A stretch of DNA of 64,000 nt, taken from the NCBI RefSeq assembly GCF_003002815.1, contig NZ_PVTF01000021.1, forward strand, positions 97,071-161,070, in the 5' to 3' direction. The DNA is from Umezawaea tangerina. GTDB lineage: Bacteria > Actinomycetota > Actinomycetes > Mycobacteriales > Pseudonocardiaceae. Both the position numbers and the translations under genes were made by a program. Positions within the stretch are counted from its first letter, which is position 1. Every line of letters begins with the position of its first letter. The notes under the pieces were generated by a model. It saw only the letters and a list, made by a program, of their open reading frames with translations. It did no database searches and was not told the origin of the DNA. Positions 55,916 to 63,905 of the stretch are shown here, one piece after another.

Positions 55916-56674
55916 TCAGGGCGTCGGCACCGGGGCCGGGTAATGGCGCACGTACCGGTCGAGCAACCGCTCCAGGTAGGCGTCGCCCCCGAGCGGCGCC
56001 AGGCCCGGCACCGCGGCGCGCAGCCGGGCCGTGGACACGGCGGTCCGCACGGGGGTGGCGTCCACGACCTCCTGCCGGGCGGGCAGGCCCATCCTGGCCC
56101 GCACGCCCTCGGCGATCGCGCCGACCGGGTAGGGCGTGCCCGAGGCGACGTTGACGACCTCGTCGCGCACGCCCGCCGCCAGCAGACCGTCCACTGCGGA
56201 CACGACGTCGCGCACGTCAACCAGGTCGCGGAAGGTGTCCCGGTGCAGCCGGACGACCCCCGAGCGGACCTGCTCGACGAACGCGGGCAGCAGCTGGTGC
56301 GGGCGCTGGCCCGCACCGACCACGTGCGACAGCCGGAGCACCAGCCAGGGCACACCGGACTCGGCGACCCGCCGTTCCAGGGCGAGCTTGTGCCGTCCGT
56401 AGGGCGAGACCGGGTCGACCGGGTCGAGCTCGGTTGCGGGCACGTCGGTCGAGCCGTACATGGCGTGCGACGCGCTGGACAGCACGACCAGCCGGAGGTC
56501 CTCCTCGGCGCACCGGCGGACGACGTCGGCGAGCAGATCGTGCTCGCGGGTGAACTCGGCCGGGTCGGTCACGTGGGTGCTGGACACGCCCGCGGCCAGC
56601 ACGACCGCGTCGGGGTGCCGCCCGGCGATCCCGGCCAGGTTGCCCGCGATGAACCCTCGTCCGACGATGCGCAT
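55916..56674 (-). CDS. NDP-hexose 4-ketoreductase (UrdR/LanR-like short SDR)
   Basis: 252 aa, NAD-dependent epimerase/dehydratase-type SDR. The nucleotide loop is IVGRGFIAGNLAG at the N-terminus; LVVLSSASHAMYG and SPYGRHKLALE give the catalytic Ser and the YxxxK pair. The length (about 250 aa) suits the UrdR/LanR class of 4-ketoreductases, used for D-olivose, better than the ~330-aa EryBIV/AveBIV class. Its ATG overlaps the stop of the preceding 3-ketoreductase by one base (TGATG), so it is coupled. It is the last gene of the sugar operon. It would reduce C4 of TDP-4-keto-2,6-dideoxyhexose, completing a sugar such as D-olivose or D-oliose; which epimer cannot be told here. Confidence 0.85.
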   Translation of the reverse strand: MRIVGRGFIAGNLAGIAGRHPDAVVLAAGVSSTHVTDPAEFTREHDLLADVVRRCAEEDLRLVVLSSASHAMYGSTDVPATELDPVDPVSPYGRHKLALERRVAESGVPWLVLRLSHVVGAGQRPHQLLPAFVEQVRSGVVRLHRDTFRDLVDVRDVVSAVDGLLAAGVRDEVVNVASGTPYPVGAIAEGVRARMGLPARQEVVDATPVRTAVSTARLRAAVPGLAPLGGDAYLERLLDRYVRHYPAPVPTP

Positions 56675-57684
56675 CAACGGCCTCCGGACGTGGTGGTGGT
56701 GCGCGCGAGGGCGCGGATGGCGTCGACGAGCTCGGCGGTGCGGTGCGTGCCCGCCTGCCGCTGTGGTGGCGTCCCGGCCCGTGCGGCGCGGACCTCGTCC
56801 GCGAACGCCGCCGCCGACCGGGCGAACTGGTCGGCCGCGGGCAGCACCAGCTCCTCGGCGTGGTCCTGCTCGTCGATCCGCAGGACCGGCTGGTGCGTCG
56901 CGGGCGGTGTGAACGCCCGGTCGAGGGACAGCCGCCCGGTCGACCCCCACAATCGGTAGCCGCCCGCGTAGCTGTGCTGGAAGCCGAACTCGGCGGTGAC
57001 GGCCACGCCCGCCGCGGAGACCAGGAGCGCGGTGCCCGCCACGTCCACGCCGGTGTCGGCGTCCACCCGCAGCACGGCGCCGACGGGCTCCAGGTCGTCG
57101 CCGAACAGCAGCTGCGCCGTCCTGATGGGGTAGACCCCGGCGTCCAGCAGCGCCCCGCCGCCGAGGTCCGGCCGGTACCGCACGTCGTCGGCGGGCAGCG
57201 GCGGGAAGCAGAACGAGCCGGTGAAGGAGCGCACCTCGCCGAGCCTGCCCGCCGCGCACAGGTCCCGCACGGTCGCGTGCGCGGGGTGGTGCAGGAACGT
57301 GAAGTTCTCCCGCAGCACCAGCCCGTTCGCCTCCGCCAGACCCAGCAGCCGCGCGGTGGCGGCGGCGTCGGTGGTCATCGGCTTCTCGGCCAGCACGTGC
57401 TTGCCCGCCAGCAGCGCCGCCGTCGTCCACTCGTGGTGCAGCGCGTTGGGCAGCGGCACGTACACCGCGTCCACGTCGGCGCGCCCGACCAGCGCCGCGT
57501 ACCCCTCGACGGGCTCGCCGCCGAACCGGTCGGTGAACCGGGCGGCCTTGGCGCGGTCGCGGCTGGCGATCGCGGTGACGGTGACACCGGGCGTGCCGGC
57601 CAGCGCCGGGAGCATCCGCCGCCACGCCGTGGAGGCCGCGCCCAGCACCCCGACCCGCACGGGCTCGAGCGGTCCGGTGCCCAT
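56674..57684 (-). CDS. NDP-hexose 3-ketoreductase, Gfo/Idh/MocA family
   Basis: 336 aa. N-terminal Rossmann motif VRVGVLGAASTAWRRMLPAL. The Gfo/Idh/MocA signature is VYVPLPNALHHEWTTAALLAGKHVLAEKPMT with the catalytic Lys of EKP (about residue 100). Then RENFTFLHHPAH and GGGALLDAGVYPI, characteristic of TDP-3,4-diketo-sugar 3-reductases (TylC1/UrdT/SpnN type). Together with the 2,3-dehydratase encoded just upstream it gives net C2 deoxygenation. The start codon overlaps the upstream stop (TGATG), and the same one-base overlap occurs at its own stop, so the three sugar genes are tightly coupled. Confidence 0.92.
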   Translation of the reverse strand: MGTGPLEPVRVGVLGAASTAWRRMLPALAGTPGVTVTAIASRDRAKAARFTDRFGGEPVEGYAALVGRADVDAVYVPLPNALHHEWTTAALLAGKHVLAEKPMTTDAAATARLLGLAEANGLVLRENFTFLHHPAHATVRDLCAAGRLGEVRSFTGSFCFPPLPADDVRYRPDLGGGALLDAGVYPIRTAQLLFGDDLEPVGAVLRVDADTGVDVAGTALLVSAAGVAVTAEFGFQHSYAGGYRLWGSTGRLSLDRAFTPPATHQPVLRIDEQDHAEELVLPAADQFARSAAAFADEVRAARAGTPPQRQAGTHRTAELVDAIRALARTTTTSGGR

Positions 57685-59189
57685 CAGCGGACCCCGTCCC
57701 GCGTCGCGACCGGGTCGGCCGCGGAGCCGCCGACCAGGCTGTGCAGGCACGCGATCAGGCTGCGCGCCTGGACGTTCACGTAGTGGCTGTGCCGCAGCAG
57801 GCCCACGACCTGGTCCGCGGTCATCCACCGGTAGCGCGACGGGCCGACGTCCTCGGAGACCTCGGACGGGTCGACCTCGACGATCACGTACCGGTTGACC
57901 GCCCGGTAGAACCGGCCGCCCTCCTCGGACAGCAGCGTGTCGAACCGGATCCGGTCGGGCGCCGCGTCGAGCACCTGGTCCAGGAACGGCGGCCGCGCCC
58001 GCGCGGGCAGGTGCTCGTAGGACTCCGGGGTGCACTGCACCGTGGGTGCCAGCTCGACGAAGTCCAGGTAGCCCGGCTCCACCCGCGCGTTGACCAGCAG
58101 GTGCAGCACACCGGTGAACCGGGCGGCGAGGAACGCCACGACGCCGAGCCCGTGCGGGGCGATGATCGGCTGGGACCAGGTGTCGATCTCCCGGTCGCCG
58201 CCCGCCACCGCGACCGCGCGGATGTCGAAGAACGCGCCCGTCTCGTGGGCGATCCGGTCGGCGCCGCGCGTCCAGCCGCGCACCTCGCGCAGCGGGATCG
58301 GGGTGGCCTCGACCTCCCGGCGCGACCGCAGGTCGGTCAGCCAGCTCAGGATCTCGCCGTTGGTGTGCACCGCGCCCCAGGCCGACCCGATCGACCGCAC
58401 CAGCGCCGCCCGGAAGCCCTCGCCGTCGCAGCCCAGCGCCTCCAGCAGGTCGGGTCCGGAGAACGGCAGGCAGGACAGCACCGTGCGGGAGTTCATGTTC
58501 ACCAGGTTGTCGAACGCCAGCAGCTCGTGCAGCTGCCCCAGCGTCAGCCACCGGAACCCGTCGCGCACCTCGACGTCCCCGGTCGCCTCGACGACGATGT
58601 TGCGGTTGCGCTTGCGGTAGAACCACGACCCCTGCTCGGACTGCAGCACGTCGGCGAGCACCGACTCCGGCCGCGCGGACAGGAACAGGTCGAGGTAGGG
58701 CACGGCCCGGCCGCGGTGCACCGCCGTGTAGTTGCTGCGGGTGGCCTGCACGGTCGGGGACAGCTGGAGCACGCCCGCGTTGCCGGGCTCCACCTTGGCC
58801 TGCATCAGGCAGTGCAGGACCCCGTCGAACTCCTTGACCAGGATGCCGAGCACGCCGGTCTCCGGCTGGTTGATGATCGGCTGCGACCAGCTCGCCACCG
58901 GGCCGTGGTCGGTGGTCACCGCCAGGCCCTGGACGCAGAAGAACTTCCCGCTGTCGTGCACCAGGTTCCCGGTGTCGCGGTCGAAGCCCCAGCCGACCAG
59001 GTCGGCGAAGTCGACCCCGGTGACGACGGTGGCCCGCGCCCTGGCCAGCCGGGCGGCGAACCACCGGTGGAACTCCGGTGTGGACGTCGCGGAGCCCTGG
59101 CGGGACAGCGTCGACCGGGCGATCCGCAGCGGCAGGCCGGAGACCTGGGTCCGCAGTGGACTGCCGGGGGTGATCGGGGACAGGGTCAC
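57684..59189 (-). CDS. NDP-hexose 2,3-dehydratase
   Basis: 501 aa from a GTG at 59189 with GGAGG correctly spaced. The protein has the two-fold internal repeat typical of this family. Each half contains a 'WSQPII' strand (SWSQPIINQPETGVLGILVKEF-like, and TWSQPIIAPHGLGVVAFLAARF-like), then a 'L..A.VEPG' segment and a 'LSPTVQAT'/'LAPTVQCT' strand. The family (TylX3/UrdS/EryBVI) removes the C2 hydroxyl of TDP-4-keto-6-deoxyglucose, the committed step to 2-deoxysugars. It lies 32 bp downstream of the glycosyltransferase and reads from the same promoter. TDP-glucose synthase and 4,6-dehydratase genes are not in the window and must come from elsewhere. Confidence 0.94.
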   Translation of the reverse strand: MTLSPITPGSPLRTQVSGLPLRIARSTLSRQGSATSTPEFHRWFAARLARARATVVTGVDFADLVGWGFDRDTGNLVHDSGKFFCVQGLAVTTDHGPVASWSQPIINQPETGVLGILVKEFDGVLHCLMQAKVEPGNAGVLQLSPTVQATRSNYTAVHRGRAVPYLDLFLSARPESVLADVLQSEQGSWFYRKRNRNIVVEATGDVEVRDGFRWLTLGQLHELLAFDNLVNMNSRTVLSCLPFSGPDLLEALGCDGEGFRAALVRSIGSAWGAVHTNGEILSWLTDLRSRREVEATPIPLREVRGWTRGADRIAHETGAFFDIRAVAVAGGDREIDTWSQPIIAPHGLGVVAFLAARFTGVLHLLVNARVEPGYLDFVELAPTVQCTPESYEHLPARARPPFLDQVLDAAPDRIRFDTLLSEEGGRFYRAVNRYVIVEVDPSEVSEDVGPSRYRWMTADQVVGLLRHSHYVNVQARSLIACLHSLVGGSAADPVATRDGVR

Positions 59190-59221
59190 GGGGCCTCCGG
59201 GTCTTGGTGGTCCGGTCGGCG

Positions 59222-60475
59222 TCAGCGCGCGGTCGCGGCGTAGGCCTCGATGACGTCCGCTGCCTCGCGCACGCCCCGGTCCCCGCGCACGGCGGTGGCC
59301 AGGGCGGCGGCCCGTGCGGCGACCGAGGGGTCGTCGACGGCCGCGCGGACGGCGGCGGCCAGCGCCCCGGCGGTGAGCCGGGAGTAGGCCACCGGCGGTG
59401 CCGCGACGCCGAGGGCGGCCATCCTGGCCGCCCAGACCGGCTGGTCGGCGTAGGTGGGCACGATGACCTGGGGGACGCCCGCGGACACGACGGCGGCGGT
59501 CGTCCCCTGGCCGCCGTGGTGCAGCACGGCGGCCGCCCTGGGCAGCAGCCAGGTGAAGTCGGCGCCCTCGGTGCGGATCGCGTCGACGTGGTCGGGCAGG
59601 CCGTCGACCGGGCCGCCCACGACCACGAGCCTGCGCCCGGTCTCGACGGCCGCGGCCACGCTCGCGTCGAGCAGCCGCCTGCCGCCCACCAGCCAGGCGC
59701 TGCCGAACGCGGCCACCAGGGGCGGCGGTCCGCCCTCGACGAAGTCGGTCAGCTCGGCGGGCTGGTCCCAGCGCACGTCGTCGGACCAGTACCCGGTCAC
59801 GTGGCAGCGCGCGGGCCAGTCGGCGGGCGGCGCGAACACGTGCGGGCTGAACTGGTAGAGGATCGGCCGGAGCACCCCGTCGTCGCGGAACGGCGATCGC
59901 AGGCCGAGCGGCGGCACGCCCGCCGCGGTCCGGCCCGCGTTGACCTCAGGCCGGTACAGCAGCCACTCCAGCGCGCCGGTCGCCCGGTGGGTGAGCCGGT
60001 TGTAGCCGCCGCCCAGCGGGAGCGCGGGCATGCCGAGCGCGGGCCAGGCGGCGGTGCCGGTGATGGGCCAGGACGCGACCGAGCACCACGGCACCGTGGG
60101 CTTGGTCAGCGCGCCGATCCTGGTCAGGGTGGTGTTGACGATCATGTCCGCGCCCTCGGCGGCGGCCACCATCTCGTCGGTCAGCGCCTGCCGGTCCGCC
60201 CGGCTCGGCCGGGGCGCCGCGGCGGCCATCCGGTACAGCGACGGGCCCTTGAGCAGCGCGGCGCGCACCTTGGGGTCGGTCAGCACGGAGGTGGCGTGGT
60301 CGGTGCCGATCGTGTCCAGCGCCTGGAACCCGATCCCGGCCTGCTCGGCCATGCCCTTGAAGTCCGCACCGCTGACCAGGACCGCCTCGTGGCCGCGCTC
60401 GCGCAGCTCGGCACCCAGCACGACGAAGGGCTGCACGTCGCCGCGGGAACCGATGGTCAGCAGGACGACGCGCAT
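59222..60475 (-). CDS. GT1-family glycosyltransferase (macrolide O-glycosylation)
   Basis: 417 aa, GT-B fold. The N-terminus MRVVLLTIGSRGDVQPFVVLG is the typical acceptor-domain start. The C-terminal donor site has LPRAAAVLHHGGQGTTAAVVSAGVPQVIVP and a YADQPVWAARMAALGVA segment, like antibiotic GT1 enzymes (vancomycin Gtf and sterol glucosyltransferase relatives). GAGGAG precedes the ATG. It is the first gene of the sugar operon under the SARP-type promoter at 60542-60574. No EryCII/DesVIII-type helper protein is seen, so it is probably self-sufficient. It should transfer the 2,6-dideoxyhexose to the macrolide; in glycosylated plecomacrolides such as concanamycin the sugar sits on the side-chain hydroxyl beyond the hemiketal. 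Confidence 0.93.
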   Translation of the reverse strand: MRVVLLTIGSRGDVQPFVVLGAELRERGHEAVLVSGADFKGMAEQAGIGFQALDTIGTDHATSVLTDPKVRAALLKGPSLYRMAAAAPRPSRADRQALTDEMVAAAEGADMIVNTTLTRIGALTKPTVPWCSVASWPITGTAAWPALGMPALPLGGGYNRLTHRATGALEWLLYRPEVNAGRTAAGVPPLGLRSPFRDDGVLRPILYQFSPHVFAPPADWPARCHVTGYWSDDVRWDQPAELTDFVEGGPPPLVAAFGSAWLVGGRRLLDASVAAAVETGRRLVVVGGPVDGLPDHVDAIRTEGADFTWLLPRAAAVLHHGGQGTTAAVVSAGVPQVIVPTYADQPVWAARMAALGVAAPPVAYSRLTAGALAAAVRAAVDDPSVAARAAALATAVRGDRGVREAADVIEAYAATAR

Positions 60476-60541
60476 GGTGCTCCTCGTGTCGGCGGCACCG
60501 TCGAGCGGGCGACCAGGGACGACCGTGGTGGACGGTCGCCA

Positions 60542-60574
60542 CGCTAGGTCGCCGTCGTAGCGTCCCGATATCGC
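60542..60574 (-). promoter_or_regulatory. SARP-type promoter of the sugar/glycosyltransferase operon
   Basis: Read on the - strand: heptamer CGATATC, spacer GGGA, heptamer CGCTACG, 8 nt, then CTAGCGT with TAGCGT as -10. It lies 67 bp before the glycosyltransferase ATG. It is the last such site at the right end and marks the probable right boundary of the cluster. Confidence 0.75.
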
Positions 60575-60611
60575 CGCCGCGCGAGGCCGGACCCGCTGGT
60601 GGGCGGGGGTG

Positions 60612-61211
60612 TCACCGGGCGGCGCGGAACACCGGCAGGTAGCGCCAGAACAGCAGCCTGCGCACCCGGCGGCCGGGCAGCAGCACCGCCGACTCCCGGC
60701 GGATCACGGGCAGGGGAGTGGTCGGCGGCCGCACCGGTGCCCGCACCGACGGCTCGGGTGGTGGGCGGAGCCGGTCCGCCGCGGCGGTGGCGAGCCGGGC
60801 GGCGGCGTTGACGGGGACGGCCGCCAGGCTCCACGCCCAGTCGACCGGGGTCCGCTCGGGGTAGCAGCCCAGGACCACCAGGACCCCGCCGGGCGCGAGG
60901 GAGCGGCGCAGCGCGGTGACGGTGGCGAACGGCATGTGGTGGATGCTCGCCAGGCAGGACACGAAGTCGTAGTGGCCGCGGGGGAGGTCGACCTCGGTGA
61001 CGTCCGCGAGGGTGAACCGCGGGTTCTCCGACCCACGGGCCCGCGCGATCACCGCCTCGTCCGGGTCGATCGCGTCGACCGCCAGGCCGAGGTCCGCGAG
61101 CCGCCGGGCGAACCGGCCGGTCCCGCAGCCGACGTCCAGCGCCGTCCGGGCGCCGGGCGGCACGTGCCGGAGCAGCAGCCGGTGGTAGTGGTCGTTGTGG
61201 TCGAACGGCAC
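60612..61211 (-). CDS. Class I SAM-dependent methyltransferase (type 11), function unknown
   Basis: 199 aa from a GTG at 61211, 4 bp after the TetR stop. SAM motif I is ALDVGCGTGRFARRLADLG, then VDAIDPDE, the DFVSCLASIHHM segment and LAPGGVLVVLGCYP. The C-terminus is basic and proline-rich, ending LFWRYLPVFRAAR, which suggests an amphipathic or membrane-proximal tail. It is in an apparent operon with alkB and tetR rather than in the SARP-type regulon, so I treat it as outside the biosynthetic cluster. A late tailoring role is possible but has no positive support. Confidence 0.85.
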   Translation of the reverse strand: MPFDHNDHYHRLLLRHVPPGARTALDVGCGTGRFARRLADLGLAVDAIDPDEAVIARARGSENPRFTLADVTEVDLPRGHYDFVSCLASIHHMPFATVTALRRSLAPGGVLVVLGCYPERTPVDWAWSLAAVPVNAAARLATAAADRLRPPPEPSVRAPVRPPTTPLPVIRRESAVLLPGRRVRRLLFWRYLPVFRAAR

Positions 61212-61215
61212 GGGC

Positions 61216-61815
61216 TCAGGCGGCCGCGCCGAGCACGCGGCCGACGAGCCAGGTGATGTCGTCGGCGGTGCGCGCCGGGCTGTCGGACGGCTGCATCACG
61301 TGGCTGAGCACCGCGCGCACGACGACGTCGATCGTCACGGCCAGCCGGTGGTCCTCCAGCGGCAGCTCGAACGCCGCGAGCCGGTGGCCGAGCACGGCCT
61401 TCGCGGCGGACAGCAGGGAACCGGCGTGCGTGGTGAGCAGCGGCAGCAGGTCGGTGTCCGCGTCGTGCGTCGCGGACACGATGGCCCGCAGCAGCACGTT
61501 GTCCCTGGCCAGGTCGAGCACGCCCCGGACCGCGCCGCGGACCGACTCCGCGAGGTCGCCCGCGTGCTCGTCGAAGGCCCGCTCCACCACGGCGAGGAAC
61601 CGGCCCAGCTCGTCGTGGACCATGGCCTCGGCCAGCGCCTGCTTGGACCCGATCTCGTTGTAGACCGTCTGCCTGCTCACGCCGACCGCCACGGCCAGCC
61701 TGGCCATGGTGACCGTCGACCAGCCCTCCCGCGCCGTCTGCTCGATCGCGGCGGCGATGATCCGCGCCCGGTGCGCGCCGCCGGTGCCCTGCGCGGCCGT
61801 GGCTGGCTCCGTCAT
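61216..61815 (-). CDS. TetR-family transcriptional regulator
   Basis: 199 aa. The N-terminal helix-turn-helix is RARIIAAAIEQTAREGWSTVTMARLAVAVGVSRQTVYNEIGSKQALAEAM (shown in parts: TVTMARLAVAVGVS is the recognition region). The C-terminal ligand domain is poorly conserved, as usual. It starts 9 bp after the alkB stop, an arrangement seen in many actinomycetes where a TetR protein follows alkB and represses it in response to fatty acids or related molecules. The repeats upstream of alkB (63280-63319) are the obvious binding candidates. Confidence 0.92.
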   Translation of the reverse strand: MTEPATAAQGTGGAHRARIIAAAIEQTAREGWSTVTMARLAVAVGVSRQTVYNEIGSKQALAEAMVHDELGRFLAVVERAFDEHAGDLAESVRGAVRGVLDLARDNVLLRAIVSATHDADTDLLPLLTTHAGSLLSAAKAVLGHRLAAFELPLEDHRLAVTIDVVVRAVLSHVMQPSDSPARTADDITWLVGRVLGAAA

Positions 61816-61824
61816 GGCGCCATC

Positions 61825-63258
61825 CTAGGCGGATGCCTCCCGCGTCGGCTCCCGTGTGGACACGACGAAGTCGGTCTTGTCCCGCACGCCGCAGTCCGGG
61901 CAGCACCACGAGTCCGACACGGCGGACCACGGCGTGCCCGCGGGGAAGCCCTCGCGCGGGTCGCCGACCCGCTCGTCGTAGACGTAGCCGCAGCCGGGGC
62001 ACCGCCCGCCGACCGCGGTGACCGGGGCGGCCGCCACGACGGGCGGGTCGTCCGCCGTCGGGCGCGGGGCCGTCACGGGCACCGGGTACCTCGCCAGCAC
62101 GGCCTCCCGGCGGCGCGGCTCGACGTTCGCCAGGCTCATGTCCCCGCCGAAGTGCGCCAGCACCCTGGGGTCCATGACCCGGCGCCACAGCGGCGGCACC
62201 AGCGCCAGCAGGATCATCCCGGCGTACCCGGTCGGCAGCGCGGGCGACTCCTCGAAGTCGCGCAGCGACTGGTAGCGGCGGGTCGGGTTCGCGTGGTGGT
62301 CGCTGTGCCGCTGCAGGTGGTAGAGCAGCACGTTCGTGGCGACGTTGTTCGAGTTCCAGCTGTGCCGCGGCGCCACCCGCTCGTAGCGCCTGCGACCGGG
62401 CGCGCCGACCACCCGGCGCGCCATGCCGTAGTGCTCCATGTAGTTGACGACCTCCAGCAGCGAGAAGCCGACGACCGCCTGGACCAGGAGGTAGGGCAGG
62501 ATCCCGACGCCCAGCCACGCCACCATCGCGCCCCACAGCACCACCGACATCAGCCACGCGTTGAGGACGTCGTTGCCGATCCGGAACGGGTGCCTGCCGC
62601 GCCGCGCGTACCGCTTGCGCTCCAACCGCCACGCGCTGACCAGCGACCCGGCCACAGTGCGCGGCCAGAACCGGTAGAAGCTCTCGCCGACCCTGCTGCT
62701 GGCCGGGTCCTCCGGCGTGGCCACCCGCACGTGGTGGCCGCGGTTGTGCTCGATGTAGAAGTGGCCGTAGCAGCTCTGCGCGAGCGCGATCTTGGACAGC
62801 CACCGCTCGTGGCTCTCCTTCTTGTGCCCCAGCTCGTGCGCGGTGTTGATGCCGATGCCGCCCACGCACCCGATGGTGACCGCGAGCCCGATCCTGTCCA
62901 CAGTGGACAGGTCGCCGCGCGCGATCGTCCAGAACGCCACGGCGAGGCCCGCGTACTGGATCGGCAGGAACAGGAACGTGATCCAGCGGTAGTACCGGTC
63001 GTTCTCCAGCGCCTCGATCACGTCGTCCGGCGGGTTCGAGCGGTCCAGGCCGGTCAGCAGGTCGACCGCGGGCACCACCAGGAGCACGACGACCGGCCCC
63101 AGCCAGAACCACGCGCCCCACCCCGTCCACGCGTGCAGCCCGAGCGCCGCGAACGCCAGCGACGGCACCACCAGCCCGATCAGCCACAGGTACCGCTTCC
63201 GGTCCCGCCACCCCTGCGTGGAACCCGCTGTGACCGTGCCGGTGTCGTCTCCCGCCAT
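61825..63258 (-). CDS. alkB: Alkane 1-monooxygenase AlkB fused to rubredoxin
   Basis: 477 aa from the ATG at 63258 (GGGAGG upstream). Integral-membrane di-iron hydroxylase with several hydrophobic segments in the first ~110 residues and around 230-260. The histidine boxes are HELGHKKE, EHNRGHHVRVATPEDPASS and LQRHSDHHANPTRRYQ, plus NYMEHYG. A C-terminal rubredoxin domain follows a proline/alanine linker and has two CxxCG knuckles (CPGCGYVYDE, CPDCGVRDK). Natural AlkB-rubredoxin fusions are known in actinobacteria. It hydroxylates terminal methyl groups of medium-chain alkanes and takes electrons through the fused rubredoxin. It forms an operon with the TetR gene and a methyltransferase; no evident link to the polyketide. 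Confidence 0.96.
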   Translation of the reverse strand: MAGDDTGTVTAGSTQGWRDRKRYLWLIGLVVPSLAFAALGLHAWTGWGAWFWLGPVVVLLVVPAVDLLTGLDRSNPPDDVIEALENDRYYRWITFLFLPIQYAGLAVAFWTIARGDLSTVDRIGLAVTIGCVGGIGINTAHELGHKKESHERWLSKIALAQSCYGHFYIEHNRGHHVRVATPEDPASSRVGESFYRFWPRTVAGSLVSAWRLERKRYARRGRHPFRIGNDVLNAWLMSVVLWGAMVAWLGVGILPYLLVQAVVGFSLLEVVNYMEHYGMARRVVGAPGRRRYERVAPRHSWNSNNVATNVLLYHLQRHSDHHANPTRRYQSLRDFEESPALPTGYAGMILLALVPPLWRRVMDPRVLAHFGGDMSLANVEPRRREAVLARYPVPVTAPRPTADDPPVVAAAPVTAVGGRCPGCGYVYDERVGDPREGFPAGTPWSAVSDSWCCPDCGVRDKTDFVVSTREPTREASA

Positions 63259-63279
63259 GTCGACCTCCCGCGTCCGCCG

Positions 63280-63319
63280 TTGTACAAGACGGTAGCTTTT
63301 GTAAAGCGGGTTGGACAAG
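63280..63319 (-). promoter_or_regulatory. alkB promoter region with repeated TTGKAMAAG-like boxes
   Basis: Three related boxes: TTGTACAAG (63280-63288), TTGTAAAG (63299-63306) and TTGGACAAG (63311-63319). On the - strand TTTACA and TACAAC, 15 nt apart, could be -35/-10. Plausible operator for the TetR regulator. Confidence 0.5.
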
Positions 63320-63321
63320 GG

Positions 63322-63341
63322 GGAGGTTTTTGTCAACCTCC
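63322..63341 (-). terminator. Short hairpin after the DUF6630-like gene
   Basis: Perfect 7-bp inverted repeat GGAGGTT / AACCTCC with a 6-nt loop, 19 bp beyond the stop of the gene at 63361-63882. Could instead be part of the alkB control region. Confidence 0.45.
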
Positions 63342-63360
63342 TGCGGGGTGGTCGGGGGTC

Positions 63361-63882
63361 CTACTCGGCCTCGGGCGTGCCGAGGACGTCGGCCCGGAAG
63401 CCCGCCTCGGCGGCCAGGTCGACGAGGTCGGGGCCCTGGGCGGCGGGGAGCAGGACGAGCGGGTAGCAGTCCGACTCGATGTCGAGGACGGCGAGCGCGG
63501 TGCCCGCCTCGTGCAGGCCGTCGCCCGCGAGCTCGAGGAAGTCGTAGGTGGGGACCCCGGTGTCGGCGCCGTCCAGCCACGCCCACGCGGGCGCGTCCGG
63601 AGCGGAGCCCAGCGCCCGCAGCCGGGCGACGACCTCCTCCGGCTCCTCCTTCCAGTCGACCTCGGCCAGCAGGCCGTGGTCGGTGAGCGCGTCGACCAGC
63701 GCGATCCACGCCAGGTTCGGGACCGGCTCGTCGACGCCGCGGTCGTCGAGCCGGTCCGCGTGCGCCCGCAGGTGGCCGTCGGGGTCGTCGTGCGCGCTCG
63801 TCACCCTCTCCGCCACGTCCGGGATGCCGGGGGCGAGCAGTGCGGCGAGGGCGGCCAGCGAGTCTCGGGCGGTCGACGCCAT
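63361..63882 (-). CDS. DUF6630-like protein of unknown function
   Basis: 173 aa, acidic and soluble; AGGAG upstream of the ATG. Features: WIALVDALTDHGLLAEVDWKEE, AWLDGADTGVPTYDFLELAG and LAVLDIESDCYPLVLLP, followed by ADVLGTPEAE at the end. The pattern resembles proteins annotated as DUF6630 or immunity-like uncharacterised proteins; I cannot confirm this without a profile search. No motif for catalysis is evident. The neighbours (alkB operon, transposase remnant) give no functional hint. Confidence 0.75.
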   Translation of the reverse strand: MASTARDSLAALAALLAPGIPDVAERVTSAHDDPDGHLRAHADRLDDRGVDEPVPNLAWIALVDALTDHGLLAEVDWKEEPEEVVARLRALGSAPDAPAWAWLDGADTGVPTYDFLELAGDGLHEAGTALAVLDIESDCYPLVLLPAAQGPDLVDLAAEAGFRADVLGTPEAE

Positions 63883-63905
63883 GGGGTTCTCCTGCTCGGT
63901 GGGAG

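Noticed and set aside
55592..56959. Open frame of 455 codons on the + strand across the SARP-sugar gap
   Set aside because: Most of it is antisense to the 4-ketoreductase and 3-ketoreductase genes; composition is arginine/histidine-rich and no family is recognisable.
55916..57625. A 569-codon version of the 4-ketoreductase frame
   Set aside because: The N-terminal 317 codons are the out-of-frame shadow of the Gfo/Idh gene; the true start is the ATG at 56674 that overlaps the upstream stop.
60612..63258. Inclusion of the methyltransferase, TetR and AlkB genes in the biosynthetic cluster
   Set aside because: They form their own operon with a different promoter motif, and AlkB-rubredoxin with TetR is a common alkane-degradation unit.
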